From the NCBI GenBank assembly GCA_963923025.1, contig CAWUKV010000051.1, positions 1-26,458 of the forward strand: a DNA stretch of 26,458 nt. Direction: 5' to 3'. Source of the DNA: CAWUKV01 sp963923025. GTDB lineage: Bacteria > Cyanobacteriota > Cyanobacteriia > Phormidesmidales > Phormidesmidaceae. The notes below the pieces were generated by a model. It had not been told where the DNA came from. It made no database searches and saw only the letters and a list, made by a program, of their open reading frames with translations. Of this stretch, positions 15,053-22,544 are shown one piece after another. Each line of letters starts with the position of its first letter. Within the stretch, counting starts at the first letter, position 1. Position numbers and translations under genes: made by a program.

Positions 15053-17671
15053 ATGCAACCGACTAATCCCAATCAGTTCACCGAGAAGGCCTGGGCTGCA
15101 ATTGCCCAAACGCCAGACTTAGCCAAGCAGGCCAACCAGCAGCAAATTGAAACGGAGCATTTGATGCTGGCGCTGCTAGAGCAGGACGGGTTGGCTGGCA
15201 GCATCTGGCAAAAGGCTGGGGTGAACATCAGCAACCTGCGCGATCTGACGCGGTCGTTCATTGAGAAGCAGCCCCGGGTCAGCGGCGATGCAGGTTCCGT
15301 TTACCTGGGGCGGTCGCTCGATCAGCTGTTGGATCGGGCCGAAGGCTATCGCAAGAGCTACGACGACGATTACATTTCCGTTGAGCACCTGGTGTTGGGC
15401 TATGCCAAGGACGACCGCTTGGGTCGGACGGTGATGCGGGAGTTTGACCTGAATGAGAAAAAGCTAAAAGCTGCAGTGGACCAAGTGAGGGGCAACCAAA
15501 AAGTGACGGACCAAAACCCAGAAGGCAAGTACGAAGCATTAGAAAAGTATGGGCGTGACCTGACCGAGTCCGCCAAGCAAGGGCGACTCGATCCGGTAAT
15601 CGGTCGAGATGATGAAATTCGCCGCACGGTACAGATTTTGTCCCGCCGTACCAAAAATAACCCCGTGCTGATTGGTGAACCCGGCGTGGGTAAGACGGCC
15701 ATTGCTGAAGGGTTAGCCCAGCGGATTATTAATGGGGATGTGCCCGAGTCGCTGCGCGATCGCAAGCTGATTGCCTTGGATATGGGGTCCCTGATTGCCG
15801 GTGCCAAGTATCGGGGTGAGTTTGAAGAGCGCCTCAAGGCAGTGCTCAAGGAAGTTACCGACTCCGAAGGCCAAATCATTCTGTTTATCGACGAGATTCA
15901 TACCGTTGTCGGTGCAGGGGCAACCCAGGGCGCCATGGACGCGGGCAACCTGCTCAAGCCGATGCTGGCCCGAGGCGAGCTGCGCTGTATTGGTGCCACT
16001 ACCCTAGACGAGTACCGCAAATATATAGAGAAGGATGCTGCCCTGGAGCGGCGCTTCCAGCAGGTGTATGTGGACCAGCCCAGCGTGGCCGATACGGTTT
16101 CGATCTTGCGGGGCCTAAAGGAGCGCTACGAGGTTCACCACGCGGTGAAGATTGCTGACAGTGCCCTGGTGGCAGCGGCAACGCTGTCGACGCGGTACAT
16201 TAGCGATCGCTTCTTGCCCGACAAGGCGATTGACCTGGTTGATGAGGCTGCTGCCAAGCTGAAAATGGAGATCACCTCCAAGCCCGAAGAACTCGACGAA
16301 GTCGACCGTAAGATCCTACAGCTGGAGATGGAGCGCCTGTCGCTGCAAAAAGAAAGCGACGCTGCCTCCCTAGAGCGCCTAGAGCGGATCGAAAAAGAGC
16401 TGGCTGACTTGAAGGAAGACCAGCGTGCCCTCAACGCTCAGTGGCAGTCCGAAAAGGGCGTCATTGACGAAATTCAGGCGCTGAAGGAAGAGATAGATCG
16501 GGTCAACATCGAAATTCAGCAGGCCGAGCGGGACTACGACCTTAACCGGGCCGCTGAACTCAAGTACGGCAAGCTAACCGACCTCCAGCGTGAGCTGCAG
16601 GAGTCTGAAGCTCGGCTGGCCGATGCCCAGACCACGGGCAAGAGCCTGCTGCGCGAAGAGGTGACCGAAGAAGATATTGCCGAGATTATCTCCAAGTGGA
16701 CGGGGATTCCCATCAGCAAGCTGGTGCAGTCCGAAATGGACAAGCTGCTGACGCTAGAAGATGAGCTGCACGAACGCGTGATCGGTCAAGATGAGGCGGT
16801 CACAGCGGTATCCGATGCCATTCAGCGGGCCCGTGCTGGGCTGGCTGACCCCAACCGTCCCACCGCTAGCTTCATCTTCCTTGGCCCCACGGGTGTCGGT
16901 AAAACTGAATTAGCCAAGGCGCTGGCTGCCTATCTGTTCGATACGGAGGAAGCCATTGTCCGTATCGATATGTCGGAGTACATGGAAAAGCATGCCGTCT
17001 CTCGCCTGATTGGTGCGCCTCCGGGCTACGTGGGCTACGACGAAGGCGGTCAGCTGACCGAAGCGGTTCGTCGTCGGCCTTACTCAGTAATTCTGTTCGA
17101 TGAAATTGAGAAGGCCCACCCGGACGTATTTAACGTGCTGCTGCAGGTACTAGACGATGGGCGGGTTACCGATGCCCAAGGCCATACGGTGGATTTCAAA
17201 AACACCATCATTATCATGACCAGCAACATTGGCTCTCAGCACATTCTGGACCTAGCCGGAGATGACAGCCAGTACGAAGAGATGCGTAGCCGCGTCATGG
17301 ATGCCCTGCGGTCTAACTTCCGCCCCGAGTTCCTCAACCGGGTGGACGAGACCATCATCTTCCACTCCCTCAAGCCCGAGCAGCTGCGCGAGATTGTCAA
17401 GCTACAAACCCACCGCCTAGAGGCTCGCTTGGCCGAGCGTAAGATGACCCTGCGCCTGACCGATGCCGCGCTCGACTTTCTGGCAGAGGTGGGCTTCGAC
17501 CCGGTCTATGGGGCACGTCCCCTGAAGCGGGCGATCCAGCGCGAGGTCGAGACTCAGGTAGCCAAATCGATTCTAAGGGGGACCTTCCAGTCGGGCGACA
17601 CCATTGTGGTCGATGTCGAGAATGAGCGGCTATCGTTCAAGCGACTACCGGCAGCCCTCCTGATGTCATAG
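15053..17671 (+). CDS. clpB: ATP-dependent disaggregase chaperone ClpB
   Basis: Hexameric AAA+ chaperone that pulls proteins out of aggregates together with DnaK; cytosolic. 872 residues, the normal length. Domains: Clp-N repeats (1-150), first AAA+ module (about 160-400) with Walker A GEPGVGKT (208-215), Walker B ILFIDE (276-281) and pore loop KYRGEF (Y253), the long coiled-coil middle domain that marks ClpB (about 405-530), and a second AAA+ module with Walker A GPTGVGKT (611-618), Walker B VILFDE (679-684) and pore loop GYVGYDEGG (658-666). It lacks a ClpP-binding loop, as expected for ClpB. The ATG at 15053 has an excellent ribosome binding site. A 14-bp hairpin 240 bp after the stop may end the transcript. 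Confidence 0.98.
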   Translation: MQPTNPNQFTEKAWAAIAQTPDLAKQANQQQIETEHLMLALLEQDGLAGSIWQKAGVNISNLRDLTRSFIEKQPRVSGDAGSVYLGRSLDQLLDRAEGYRKSYDDDYISVEHLVLGYAKDDRLGRTVMREFDLNEKKLKAAVDQVRGNQKVTDQNPEGKYEALEKYGRDLTESAKQGRLDPVIGRDDEIRRTVQILSRRTKNNPVLIGEPGVGKTAIAEGLAQRIINGDVPESLRDRKLIALDMGSLIAGAKYRGEFEERLKAVLKEVTDSEGQIILFIDEIHTVVGAGATQGAMDAGNLLKPMLARGELRCIGATTLDEYRKYIEKDAALERRFQQVYVDQPSVADTVSILRGLKERYEVHHAVKIADSALVAAATLSTRYISDRFLPDKAIDLVDEAAAKLKMEITSKPEELDEVDRKILQLEMERLSLQKESDAASLERLERIEKELADLKEDQRALNAQWQSEKGVIDEIQALKEEIDRVNIEIQQAERDYDLNRAAELKYGKLTDLQRELQESEARLADAQTTGKSLLREEVTEEDIAEIISKWTGIPISKLVQSEMDKLLTLEDELHERVIGQDEAVTAVSDAIQRARAGLADPNRPTASFIFLGPTGVGKTELAKALAAYLFDTEEAIVRIDMSEYMEKHAVSRLIGAPPGYVGYDEGGQLTEAVRRRPYSVILFDEIEKAHPDVFNVLLQVLDDGRVTDAQGHTVDFKNTIIIMTSNIGSQHILDLAGDDSQYEEMRSRVMDALRSNFRPEFLNRVDETIIFHSLKPEQLREIVKLQTHRLEARLAERKMTLRLTDAALDFLAEVGFDPVYGARPLKRAIQREVETQVAKSILRGTFQSGDTIVVDVENERLSFKRLPAALLMS

Positions 17672-17913
17672 CTGTGCGCAAGGCGCTGTGCGCGAGGTGA
17701 AGCGATATTGCATTCGTCGCATTGCTAGGGGCAGTTTTCTGGGTTGAAGCCCTCGATATTGCAGCCTTGTCTCAGGTCGTGGGTGACCTACATAGCAGTC
17801 GCCACAAACGTTTGTGCGCGACTGCGGGCCACTGGGCTCCAGCATCAAGCACTTCAGCGCCAGAAATGTCCTAAGCACAGTGGCGAGTGCTGTATTTCGT
17901 CTATCTCTCGAAC

Positions 17914-17947
17914 GTGGCCCTGCGACAGGTGGATGTTGCAGGGCCAC
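17914..17947 (+). terminator. Strong hairpin downstream of clpB
   Basis: GTGGCCCTGCGACA (17914-17927) pairs with TGTTGCAGGGCCAC (17934-17947): 14 bp with one G-T pair and a 6-base loop GGTGGA. ATTTAT follows, a weak U tract. It is a probable transcript end for clpB, although 240 bp after the stop; otherwise it belongs to an independent RNA. Confidence 0.55.
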
Positions 17948-18023
17948 ATTTATCATTGGTTATCCACAATCATCTAGATAGTCTTGGGTTGCTAATGAGA
18001 GGCCGCCCTATTGGGGTTGGCGC

Positions 18024-18090
18024 TAAGTTCAATGAGTAGTGATGAACGAAAGTTGCCTTAAGTTCAACGGGTGGTCACAAACGAAGTCCT
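18024..18090. repeat. Diverged 35-bp direct repeat
   Basis: Two units begin TAAGTTCAA at 18024 and 18059. They continue (A/C)GNGT(A/G)GT..CNAACGAA and are about three-quarters identical over 27 bases. The second unit is one base shorter near its end. Confidence 0.5.
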
Positions 18091-18162
18091 AACTTGCGGA
18101 AAAGCACCTACAAATCTTCCAGAACCGCCTGAAAGTCACGTGTTTGAAGCATTCAATACCTC

Positions 18163-18184
18163 CAAATCAAATTTTTCTGATTTG
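18163..18184 (+). terminator. Small AT-rich hairpin followed by T-rich sequence
   Basis: CAAATCA (18163-18169) and TGATTTG (18178-18184) form a 7-bp stem with an 8-base loop, followed by TTTGTTTATAA. It is a weak stem; a terminator role is possible only if an RNA is made upstream on the plus strand. Confidence 0.3.
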
Positions 18185-18221
18185 TTTGTTTATAAAGAAA
18201 ATTAGAGTAAATGATGAGTTT

Positions 18222-18320
18222 ATGAATGACTTTTTAAGAACAGCGGTCATTAGATTATTCGGTGGTTATACTGAAAGCTACGTAAAAGAAAGCGGACAAG
18301 TCGCAAAATGTTTGTGGTGA
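18222..18320 (+). pseudogene. Possible short gene or gene remnant (32 aa)
   Basis: An ATG-to-TGA frame in the AT-rich part reads MNDFLRTAVIRLFGGYTE followed by SYVKESGQVAKCLW. Its composition is protein-like, unlike the antisense shadows in the window. After the stop another frame continues as GDGRLILMISLEKI, which would join it after a frameshift. It may be the start of a decayed acquired gene. I cannot name a family. Confidence 0.2.
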
Positions 18321-18498
18321 CGGACGCTTGATTTTGATGATTTCTCTTGAGAAAATAAGGGGAATCGCTGGCTGTTTATCGATGCATCACAAAGCTGGAG
18401 ACGTCGGGGTCGCAGATTCCTGTAGCAACGCGGATTTCCAGAGAGATGCGGCCTGTCCTGACTGGCAGCGATAACCAGTGTCACGGTGCAGCGACACA

Positions 18499-18554
18499 GT
18501 AAGGAACGGCAAGTAAGGAACGGCAAGTAAGGAACGGCAAGTAAGGAACGGTAG
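18499..18554. repeat. 14-bp tandem repeat, four copies
   Basis: GTAAGGAACGGCAA occurs three times without a mismatch (18499-18512, 18513-18526, 18527-18540), and a fourth unit ends TAG in place of CAA. It lies about 125 bp upstream of the ComFB gene. Confidence 0.9.
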
Positions 18555-18677
18555 CTCTCGATTTGCGGCTCATAGCGAATCCTTTATCTAGGAATGGTCG
18601 ATACGAGCCAGCTTGCGGCGGTACTAGATGTAACAACATCGGAGTTCAAGGTTATTGTCAATTAGGGTTAGAACACT

Positions 18678-19280
18678 ATGGGCGTTATCAAACAAATTCC
18701 ATCTCGGGCTTACACCAATGTCATGGAAGTGATGGTGGCTGAAGAAGTTGAGCGTCAGCTGGCACACCTGCCACCACGGGTAATGCGATACATCAAGCCG
18801 GTTGAAGTTGAAACCTATGCCCTCAACCGCTTGCCGTCCCTATATGCCTCCAGCGCGAAGGGCTGGCAATGTCAGTATGATCGAGCTGGTCGTGCTCTGC
18901 GCAAGCAGGTGGGCGATGCTGTCCGTCAGGCGATCGCGGCAGTCCAGGTCGACCCCATTCGGTCTTCAGAGCCGTTGGAGGTGCGCCAGGGAGCCGATGC
19001 TGCGGAAATGCTAAGCAAGTTTCGCAAGGCGCTTAGAAATCCGAACCTGACCTGGGAAGCGCTGCTCAAGCACATTAAGTCCAATCGTCGGGGCACCGCC
19101 TCCACGGAGCAGCAGGCATCATCAGCACCGACTTCTCCAGCTATGGGTACCGTGTCCTCTCATCGTCCCGGAACCTACGGTGGCGACAGCTGGCGTCCTA
19201 AGCGGGCGGCTAACCGTGCGCCTGTGGGGCAAACTCGCTCTACTGACTACGATTGGGGCGATTCCCGCTACCGTCAGTAG
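18678..19280 (+). CDS. ComFB-domain protein
   Basis: 200 residues. The ComFB domain covers about 10-95: YTNVMEVMVAEEVERQLAHLPPRVMRYIKPVEVETYALNRLPSLYASSAKGWQCQYDRAG matches the family (N.ME..V..EV..QL..LP, then EV..YALNRLPPLYA.S..GW). ComFB was named after a Bacillus competence operon; cyanobacterial members have been linked to cyclic dinucleotide binding. The second half is a basic, Ser/Pro/Arg/Gly-rich tail ending in DYDWGDSRYRQ, likely disordered. A role in second-messenger signalling, motility or DNA uptake is inferred from the family only. No competence or pilus genes are adjacent. Start ATG 18678; no strong ribosome binding site. Confidence 0.85.
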   Translation: MGVIKQIPSRAYTNVMEVMVAEEVERQLAHLPPRVMRYIKPVEVETYALNRLPSLYASSAKGWQCQYDRAGRALRKQVGDAVRQAIAAVQVDPIRSSEPLEVRQGADAAEMLSKFRKALRNPNLTWEALLKHIKSNRRGTASTEQQASSAPTSPAMGTVSSHRPGTYGGDSWRPKRAANRAPVGQTRSTDYDWGDSRYRQ

Positions 19281-19310
19281 CTTCACCCTGATTAGCTAGC
19301 TCAACTAACC

Positions 19311-20525
19311 TCATTGCCCCAACCCTAATTGATGTACGCCCTGCTGAAGTCGAATGGCTTCGGCGGGGTTTGATTGTTTGTATAGGTTTATTGCTGTTTT
19401 GAAGGCGGCACGGCTTTCGGGTAATCGCCCTAGCTTGAATAGAACCGCTGCCCGGTTTTGGTGGGCTTCAGGATAGTTGGGTTCCAGTTCAATAGCCTGC
19501 TGGTAGGCGGCCAGCGCTGGTTCTAAGTAGCCTTTGGCCCGGTGAGCAACGCCCAAGTTGTACTGAATTAGTGCCTGAGTCGGGTCGATTTGGGCCGCCG
19601 TTTCAAATAGGGTGATGGTCTGGTCTAACTGCCCCTGGTGCTTGTAGAGACTGCCAAGATTCAAAATTGCGCCCAGCTTCAGCTGAGGGGCGATAGCGCT
19701 GTCAATAGCCTGCTGGTAGTGGTGTTGTGCCTTTTGTAGGCGGTTTAGTTGTCGATTGGCGAGCCCTGCGTGATAGTGCAGCTCGTAGCGGGTGACTGGA
19801 TCGGTAGGCTCTGCCAGTCCTCGCTCCAGGTAGGTTAAGCCTTTAGCCCAGTCCCCTTGCATGCCGTATAGCGCCCCTAGCTTGTTGCACAAGTAGGCAT
19901 CCTGGGGATGTGTGGCTAGATATTGGCTCATCAGGCGTTCGGCCCGCTCGAACTTGTCTCCACGGGCGATCGCTGCATCGCTGTAGCCGGTGTGGGTCAT
20001 CGCGATCGCATCTAGATGGGCAACCTGCCAGTCCGGTGCAGCCTGCATCAGTGCGTCGGCACTGTCGTCTATGGTTTCGTGGTAAGGGCGGGTAAATCGA
20101 AGCTGTGGGTGGTTGCGAAACAGGCGAGTGACCTGGGTGTAGGGTGACTGACGGGCCCCCACTTCCTGCCGAAGCCAGGTCACTGCCAGTAGCTGATCGG
20201 TGGCAATGGCCTGTATGGGCTGATTGGCCAGTAGCGCTGCGATTTGCTGGCGACCGGCCTCTGTGAGTGCCTCATCTGCGTCAATCACCAGAGTCCAATC
20301 GCCGGTGGCATAGCTGAGGGACTGGTTACGGGCTGCGGCAAAGTCGTTGGTCCAGTCGATGGGGTGGACCTGCGCCCCGTGGTTTGTGGCAACGGTCGCT
20401 GTCTCGTCCGTCGAGCCCGTGTCACAGACGATTACCTCAGCGGCTAGATCGGCTAGGCTCTCCAAACAGTGAGGGAGTCGGCTAGCCTCATCTTTGACAA
20501 TTATGCAGACGCTCAAGGTACTCAC
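19311..20525 (-). CDS. Family 2 glycosyltransferase fused to TPR repeats
   Basis: 404 residues. The N-terminal part (1-about 195) is a GT-A glycosyltransferase of family 2: STLSVCIIVKDEASRLPHCLESL, VIVCDTGSTDETATVA (32-47), DFAAARNQSLSYATGDWTLVIDADEAL (61-87) with the metal-binding DAD at 82-84. The C-terminal part (about 200-400) is a series of TPR units, for example ALIQYNLGVAHRAKGYLEPALAAYQQAIELEPNYPEAH. The pairing is common in bacteria; acceptor and sugar are unknown. There is no signal peptide or membrane helix, so it should be cytoplasmic. It starts at GTG 20525, overlapping the argH stop by four bases (GTGA), which implies translational coupling with argH, although the two functions are unrelated. 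Confidence 0.9.
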   Translation of the reverse strand: MSTLSVCIIVKDEASRLPHCLESLADLAAEVIVCDTGSTDETATVATNHGAQVHPIDWTNDFAAARNQSLSYATGDWTLVIDADEALTEAGRQQIAALLANQPIQAIATDQLLAVTWLRQEVGARQSPYTQVTRLFRNHPQLRFTRPYHETIDDSADALMQAAPDWQVAHLDAIAMTHTGYSDAAIARGDKFERAERLMSQYLATHPQDAYLCNKLGALYGMQGDWAKGLTYLERGLAEPTDPVTRYELHYHAGLANRQLNRLQKAQHHYQQAIDSAIAPQLKLGAILNLGSLYKHQGQLDQTITLFETAAQIDPTQALIQYNLGVAHRAKGYLEPALAAYQQAIELEPNYPEAHQNRAAVLFKLGRLPESRAAFKTAINLYKQSNPAEAIRLQQGVHQLGLGQ

Positions 20526-22003
20526 TGGTCTGCTCCTGGTTCGCTGTTATCCGCTGCGGTCTGCTGCCGCTGTCGCGCCGCCGTCAGGGCGCTGCGGACC
20601 TGCTCGAACCCGGTGCCGCCTTCGCTGTTGCGGGCGGCCACCACCTGACGGGGCTCAATTGCCGCGTAGATGTCGGCCTCAAAGGCGGAGTGAATGGCTT
20701 TCCATTCATCCAAGGTGAGGTCCTTAAGGAGTTTACCGGCGGCAATGGAGGTTTTGACGACTTGGCCCACCTGGTTATAGGCCTCACGGAAGGGAATATC
20801 TTTAGAAGCTAGATAGTCCGCTACATCCGTTGCGTTAGAAAAGTCTTCTGCCACGGCGGATAGCAGCCGCTCGGTGCGGAAGCTGAGCCCCTCAGTGAAG
20901 AGAATGGTCATCGCGTTCACGCAGGTTTCGACGGTTTTGACCGTGTCGAACAGGGCTTCTTTGTCTTCCTGTAGGTCTTTGTTGTAGGCCAGGGGCAGCC
21001 CCTTCATCATCACTAGTAACCCCTGCAAATGACCAAACACCCGCCCGGTTTTACCCCGGACCAGCTCGGGTACGTCCGGGTTCTTTTTCTGGGGCATGAT
21101 GCTGGAGCCGGTGGCGCAGCGGTCCGTTAGGGTGACAAACCGAAACTCCTCTGAGGCCCAAAGAATGACCTCTTCCGCCAGCCGCGACAGGTGTAGCATG
21201 ACCAGACTAGCGGCGTTGGCAAACTCGATGGCAAAGTCGCGATCGCTGACCCCGTCGAGGCTGTTAGCATAGACCCCATCAAACCCCAGCAAGCTTGCCG
21301 AGTAGCGCCGATCAATGGGAAAGGGCGTACCCGCTAAGGCACCCGACCCTAGGGGGGAAATGTTGACCCGTTTCAGCACGTCGCCTAGACGCTCCCAGTC
21401 GCGCTGGGCCATTTCTACGTAGGCTAGCAGGTGGTGGGCCAAGCTCAGGGGTTGAGCCCGCTGCAAGTGGGTGTAGCCGGGAATGAGCGTATCGACGTGG
21501 GCTTCTGCTAGCGTCAGCAGGGCGTCCTGATAGCGGTTGAGTAGGTGGCGAATCTGGTGGATGTGCGATCGCAAATATAGCCGCACATCTGTCCCGACCT
21601 GGTCATTGCGGGACCGGGCCGTATGTAGCTTTTTACCGACATCGCCGACCTGCTGGGTGAGCCGTCGCTCTACGGCAAAATGCACGTCTTCATCTTCGAC
21701 GGTGGGTTGGAATTGCCCCGTGCGATAGTCCTGACGGATTTGCTCCAGCCCATCAACTAGCGCCTTGGCCTCCGCCTCGGAGATAATGCCGCACTTTGCC
21801 AGCATCTGCGCATGGGCCTGGGACCCGGTCAGGTCATACTCAATGAGCTCAATGTCAAAGCCAATACTGGCGTTAAACCGCTCAATATCCGGATGGAGGG
21901 ACTGGTCAAATCGCTGGCTCCAGGGCGTATTGTCTGGGGGGGGATTGTCCCTAGGGGCAGGTGTACCAGGGGCAGAAGGCGGGCCAGATGAATCAGAAGT
22001 CAA
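20522..22003 (-). CDS. argH: Argininosuccinate lyase
   Basis: Last step of arginine synthesis: argininosuccinate to arginine and fumarate; cytosolic homotetramer of the fumarase/aspartase superfamily. 493 residues; the core starts near 27 (TPWSQRFDQSLHPDIERFNASIGFDIELIEYDLTGS) and a Pro/Ser-rich N-terminal extension of about 26 residues precedes it. Signatures: TVEDEDVHFAVERRL (101-115), LHTARSRNDQVGTDVRL (126-142), PGYTHLQRAQP (175-185, catalytic His179) and GSSIMPQKKNPD (299-310, catalytic loop). No ATG exists at the front; I use the TTG at 22003, with no evident ribosome binding site, so the exact start is uncertain. Downstream it overlaps the glycosyltransferase gene. Confidence 0.95.
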   Translation of the reverse strand: MTSDSSGPPSAPGTPAPRDNPPPDNTPWSQRFDQSLHPDIERFNASIGFDIELIEYDLTGSQAHAQMLAKCGIISEAEAKALVDGLEQIRQDYRTGQFQPTVEDEDVHFAVERRLTQQVGDVGKKLHTARSRNDQVGTDVRLYLRSHIHQIRHLLNRYQDALLTLAEAHVDTLIPGYTHLQRAQPLSLAHHLLAYVEMAQRDWERLGDVLKRVNISPLGSGALAGTPFPIDRRYSASLLGFDGVYANSLDGVSDRDFAIEFANAASLVMLHLSRLAEEVILWASEEFRFVTLTDRCATGSSIMPQKKNPDVPELVRGKTGRVFGHLQGLLVMMKGLPLAYNKDLQEDKEALFDTVKTVETCVNAMTILFTEGLSFRTERLLSAVAEDFSNATDVADYLASKDIPFREAYNQVGQVVKTSIAAGKLLKDLTLDEWKAIHSAFEADIYAAIEPRQVVAARNSEGGTGFEQVRSALTAARQRQQTAADNSEPGADQ

Positions 22004-22127
22004 GGTGAATCAGGGTAAACAGCAGCCACCTGACAGCAACAGACTGCCAGATCCATCGGCTATGTTAATACACCGTCAGGTCGTCGCCACGTTCGATTGA
22101 TACAACGTCGGCCCAACCCGCTAGGAC

Positions 22128-22436
22128 CTAATAGGATGTGAGGCCTCGAACCAGATAGCCCAGAACAATGCCAATGAGCAGTGCCCAAATCTGGCCCGAC
22201 TCGACGAAGTTGCTGAGAATTTCTCCAGAACTGGCAAAGAAGTCTTGGTCAAACTGCTGAGCGAGCACAGGCTGTAGCGTGCCCGTTTCGCTGGGTGTGA
22301 AAGACGGCGTCACCGATGTTCTGCCAGTGTAGGAACCCGCATGGGCAGGACTGGCCTGGGGCGATGCAACCCACTTGATGAGTAGAGAAAGGTCACTGGC
22401 GTCAACGGTAGCGGACGGACGGGAAGGAAAACTCAT
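22128..22436 (-). CDS. Small membrane protein (102 aa), function unknown
   Basis: From ATG 22436. A Ser/Thr/Pro-rich N-terminal two thirds with no clear fold, then FDQDFFASSGEILSNFVESGQIW, and a single C-terminal membrane helix (ALLIGIVLGYLVRGL) ending TSY. The tail-anchored layout and the well-formed helix suggest a real gene. I do not recognise the family. It lies 124 bp upstream of argH on the same strand, so it could be in its operon. Confidence 0.6.
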   Translation of the reverse strand: MSFPSRPSATVDASDLSLLIKWVASPQASPAHAGSYTGRTSVTPSFTPSETGTLQPVLAQQFDQDFFASSGEILSNFVESGQIWALLIGIVLGYLVRGLTSY

Positions 22437-22544
22437 AAACCAGGATAGGACGCATCGTCAATGAGTACTTTACCCTAATCCCATCGGGTTATATGCTCCT
22501 GCCCGTCGGGCTGGGGCTCAGAAATCGCTCGTGTGAGGAATCCG

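Larger units (their letters stand above)
17672..18677. other. 1-kb non-coding region between clpB and the ComFB gene
   Basis: The longest gap in the window. No frame is convincingly coding. It holds a near-duplicate 14-mer right at the clpB stop (17671-17684, 17685-17698), an inverted repeat AGGTC-N6-GACCT (17774-17789), the 14-bp palindrome CACAAACGTTTGTG (17803-17816), a strong hairpin (17914-17947), a single consensus DnaA box (17960-17968), a diverged 35-bp direct repeat (18024-18090), an AT-rich stretch from about 18160 to 18350 with a small hairpin and a 32-codon frame, and a 14-bp tandem repeat (18499-18554). The AT-rich part differs in base composition from its surroundings. Confidence 0.55.

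Noticed and set aside
15400..15879. 159-codon open frame on the minus strand
   Set aside because: Antisense shadow inside clpB, with Ser/Arg-rich composition and no domain.
17960..17968. TTATCCACA, a consensus DnaA box
   Set aside because: I saw only one box, with no dnaA or dnaN gene, so an origin is not supported.
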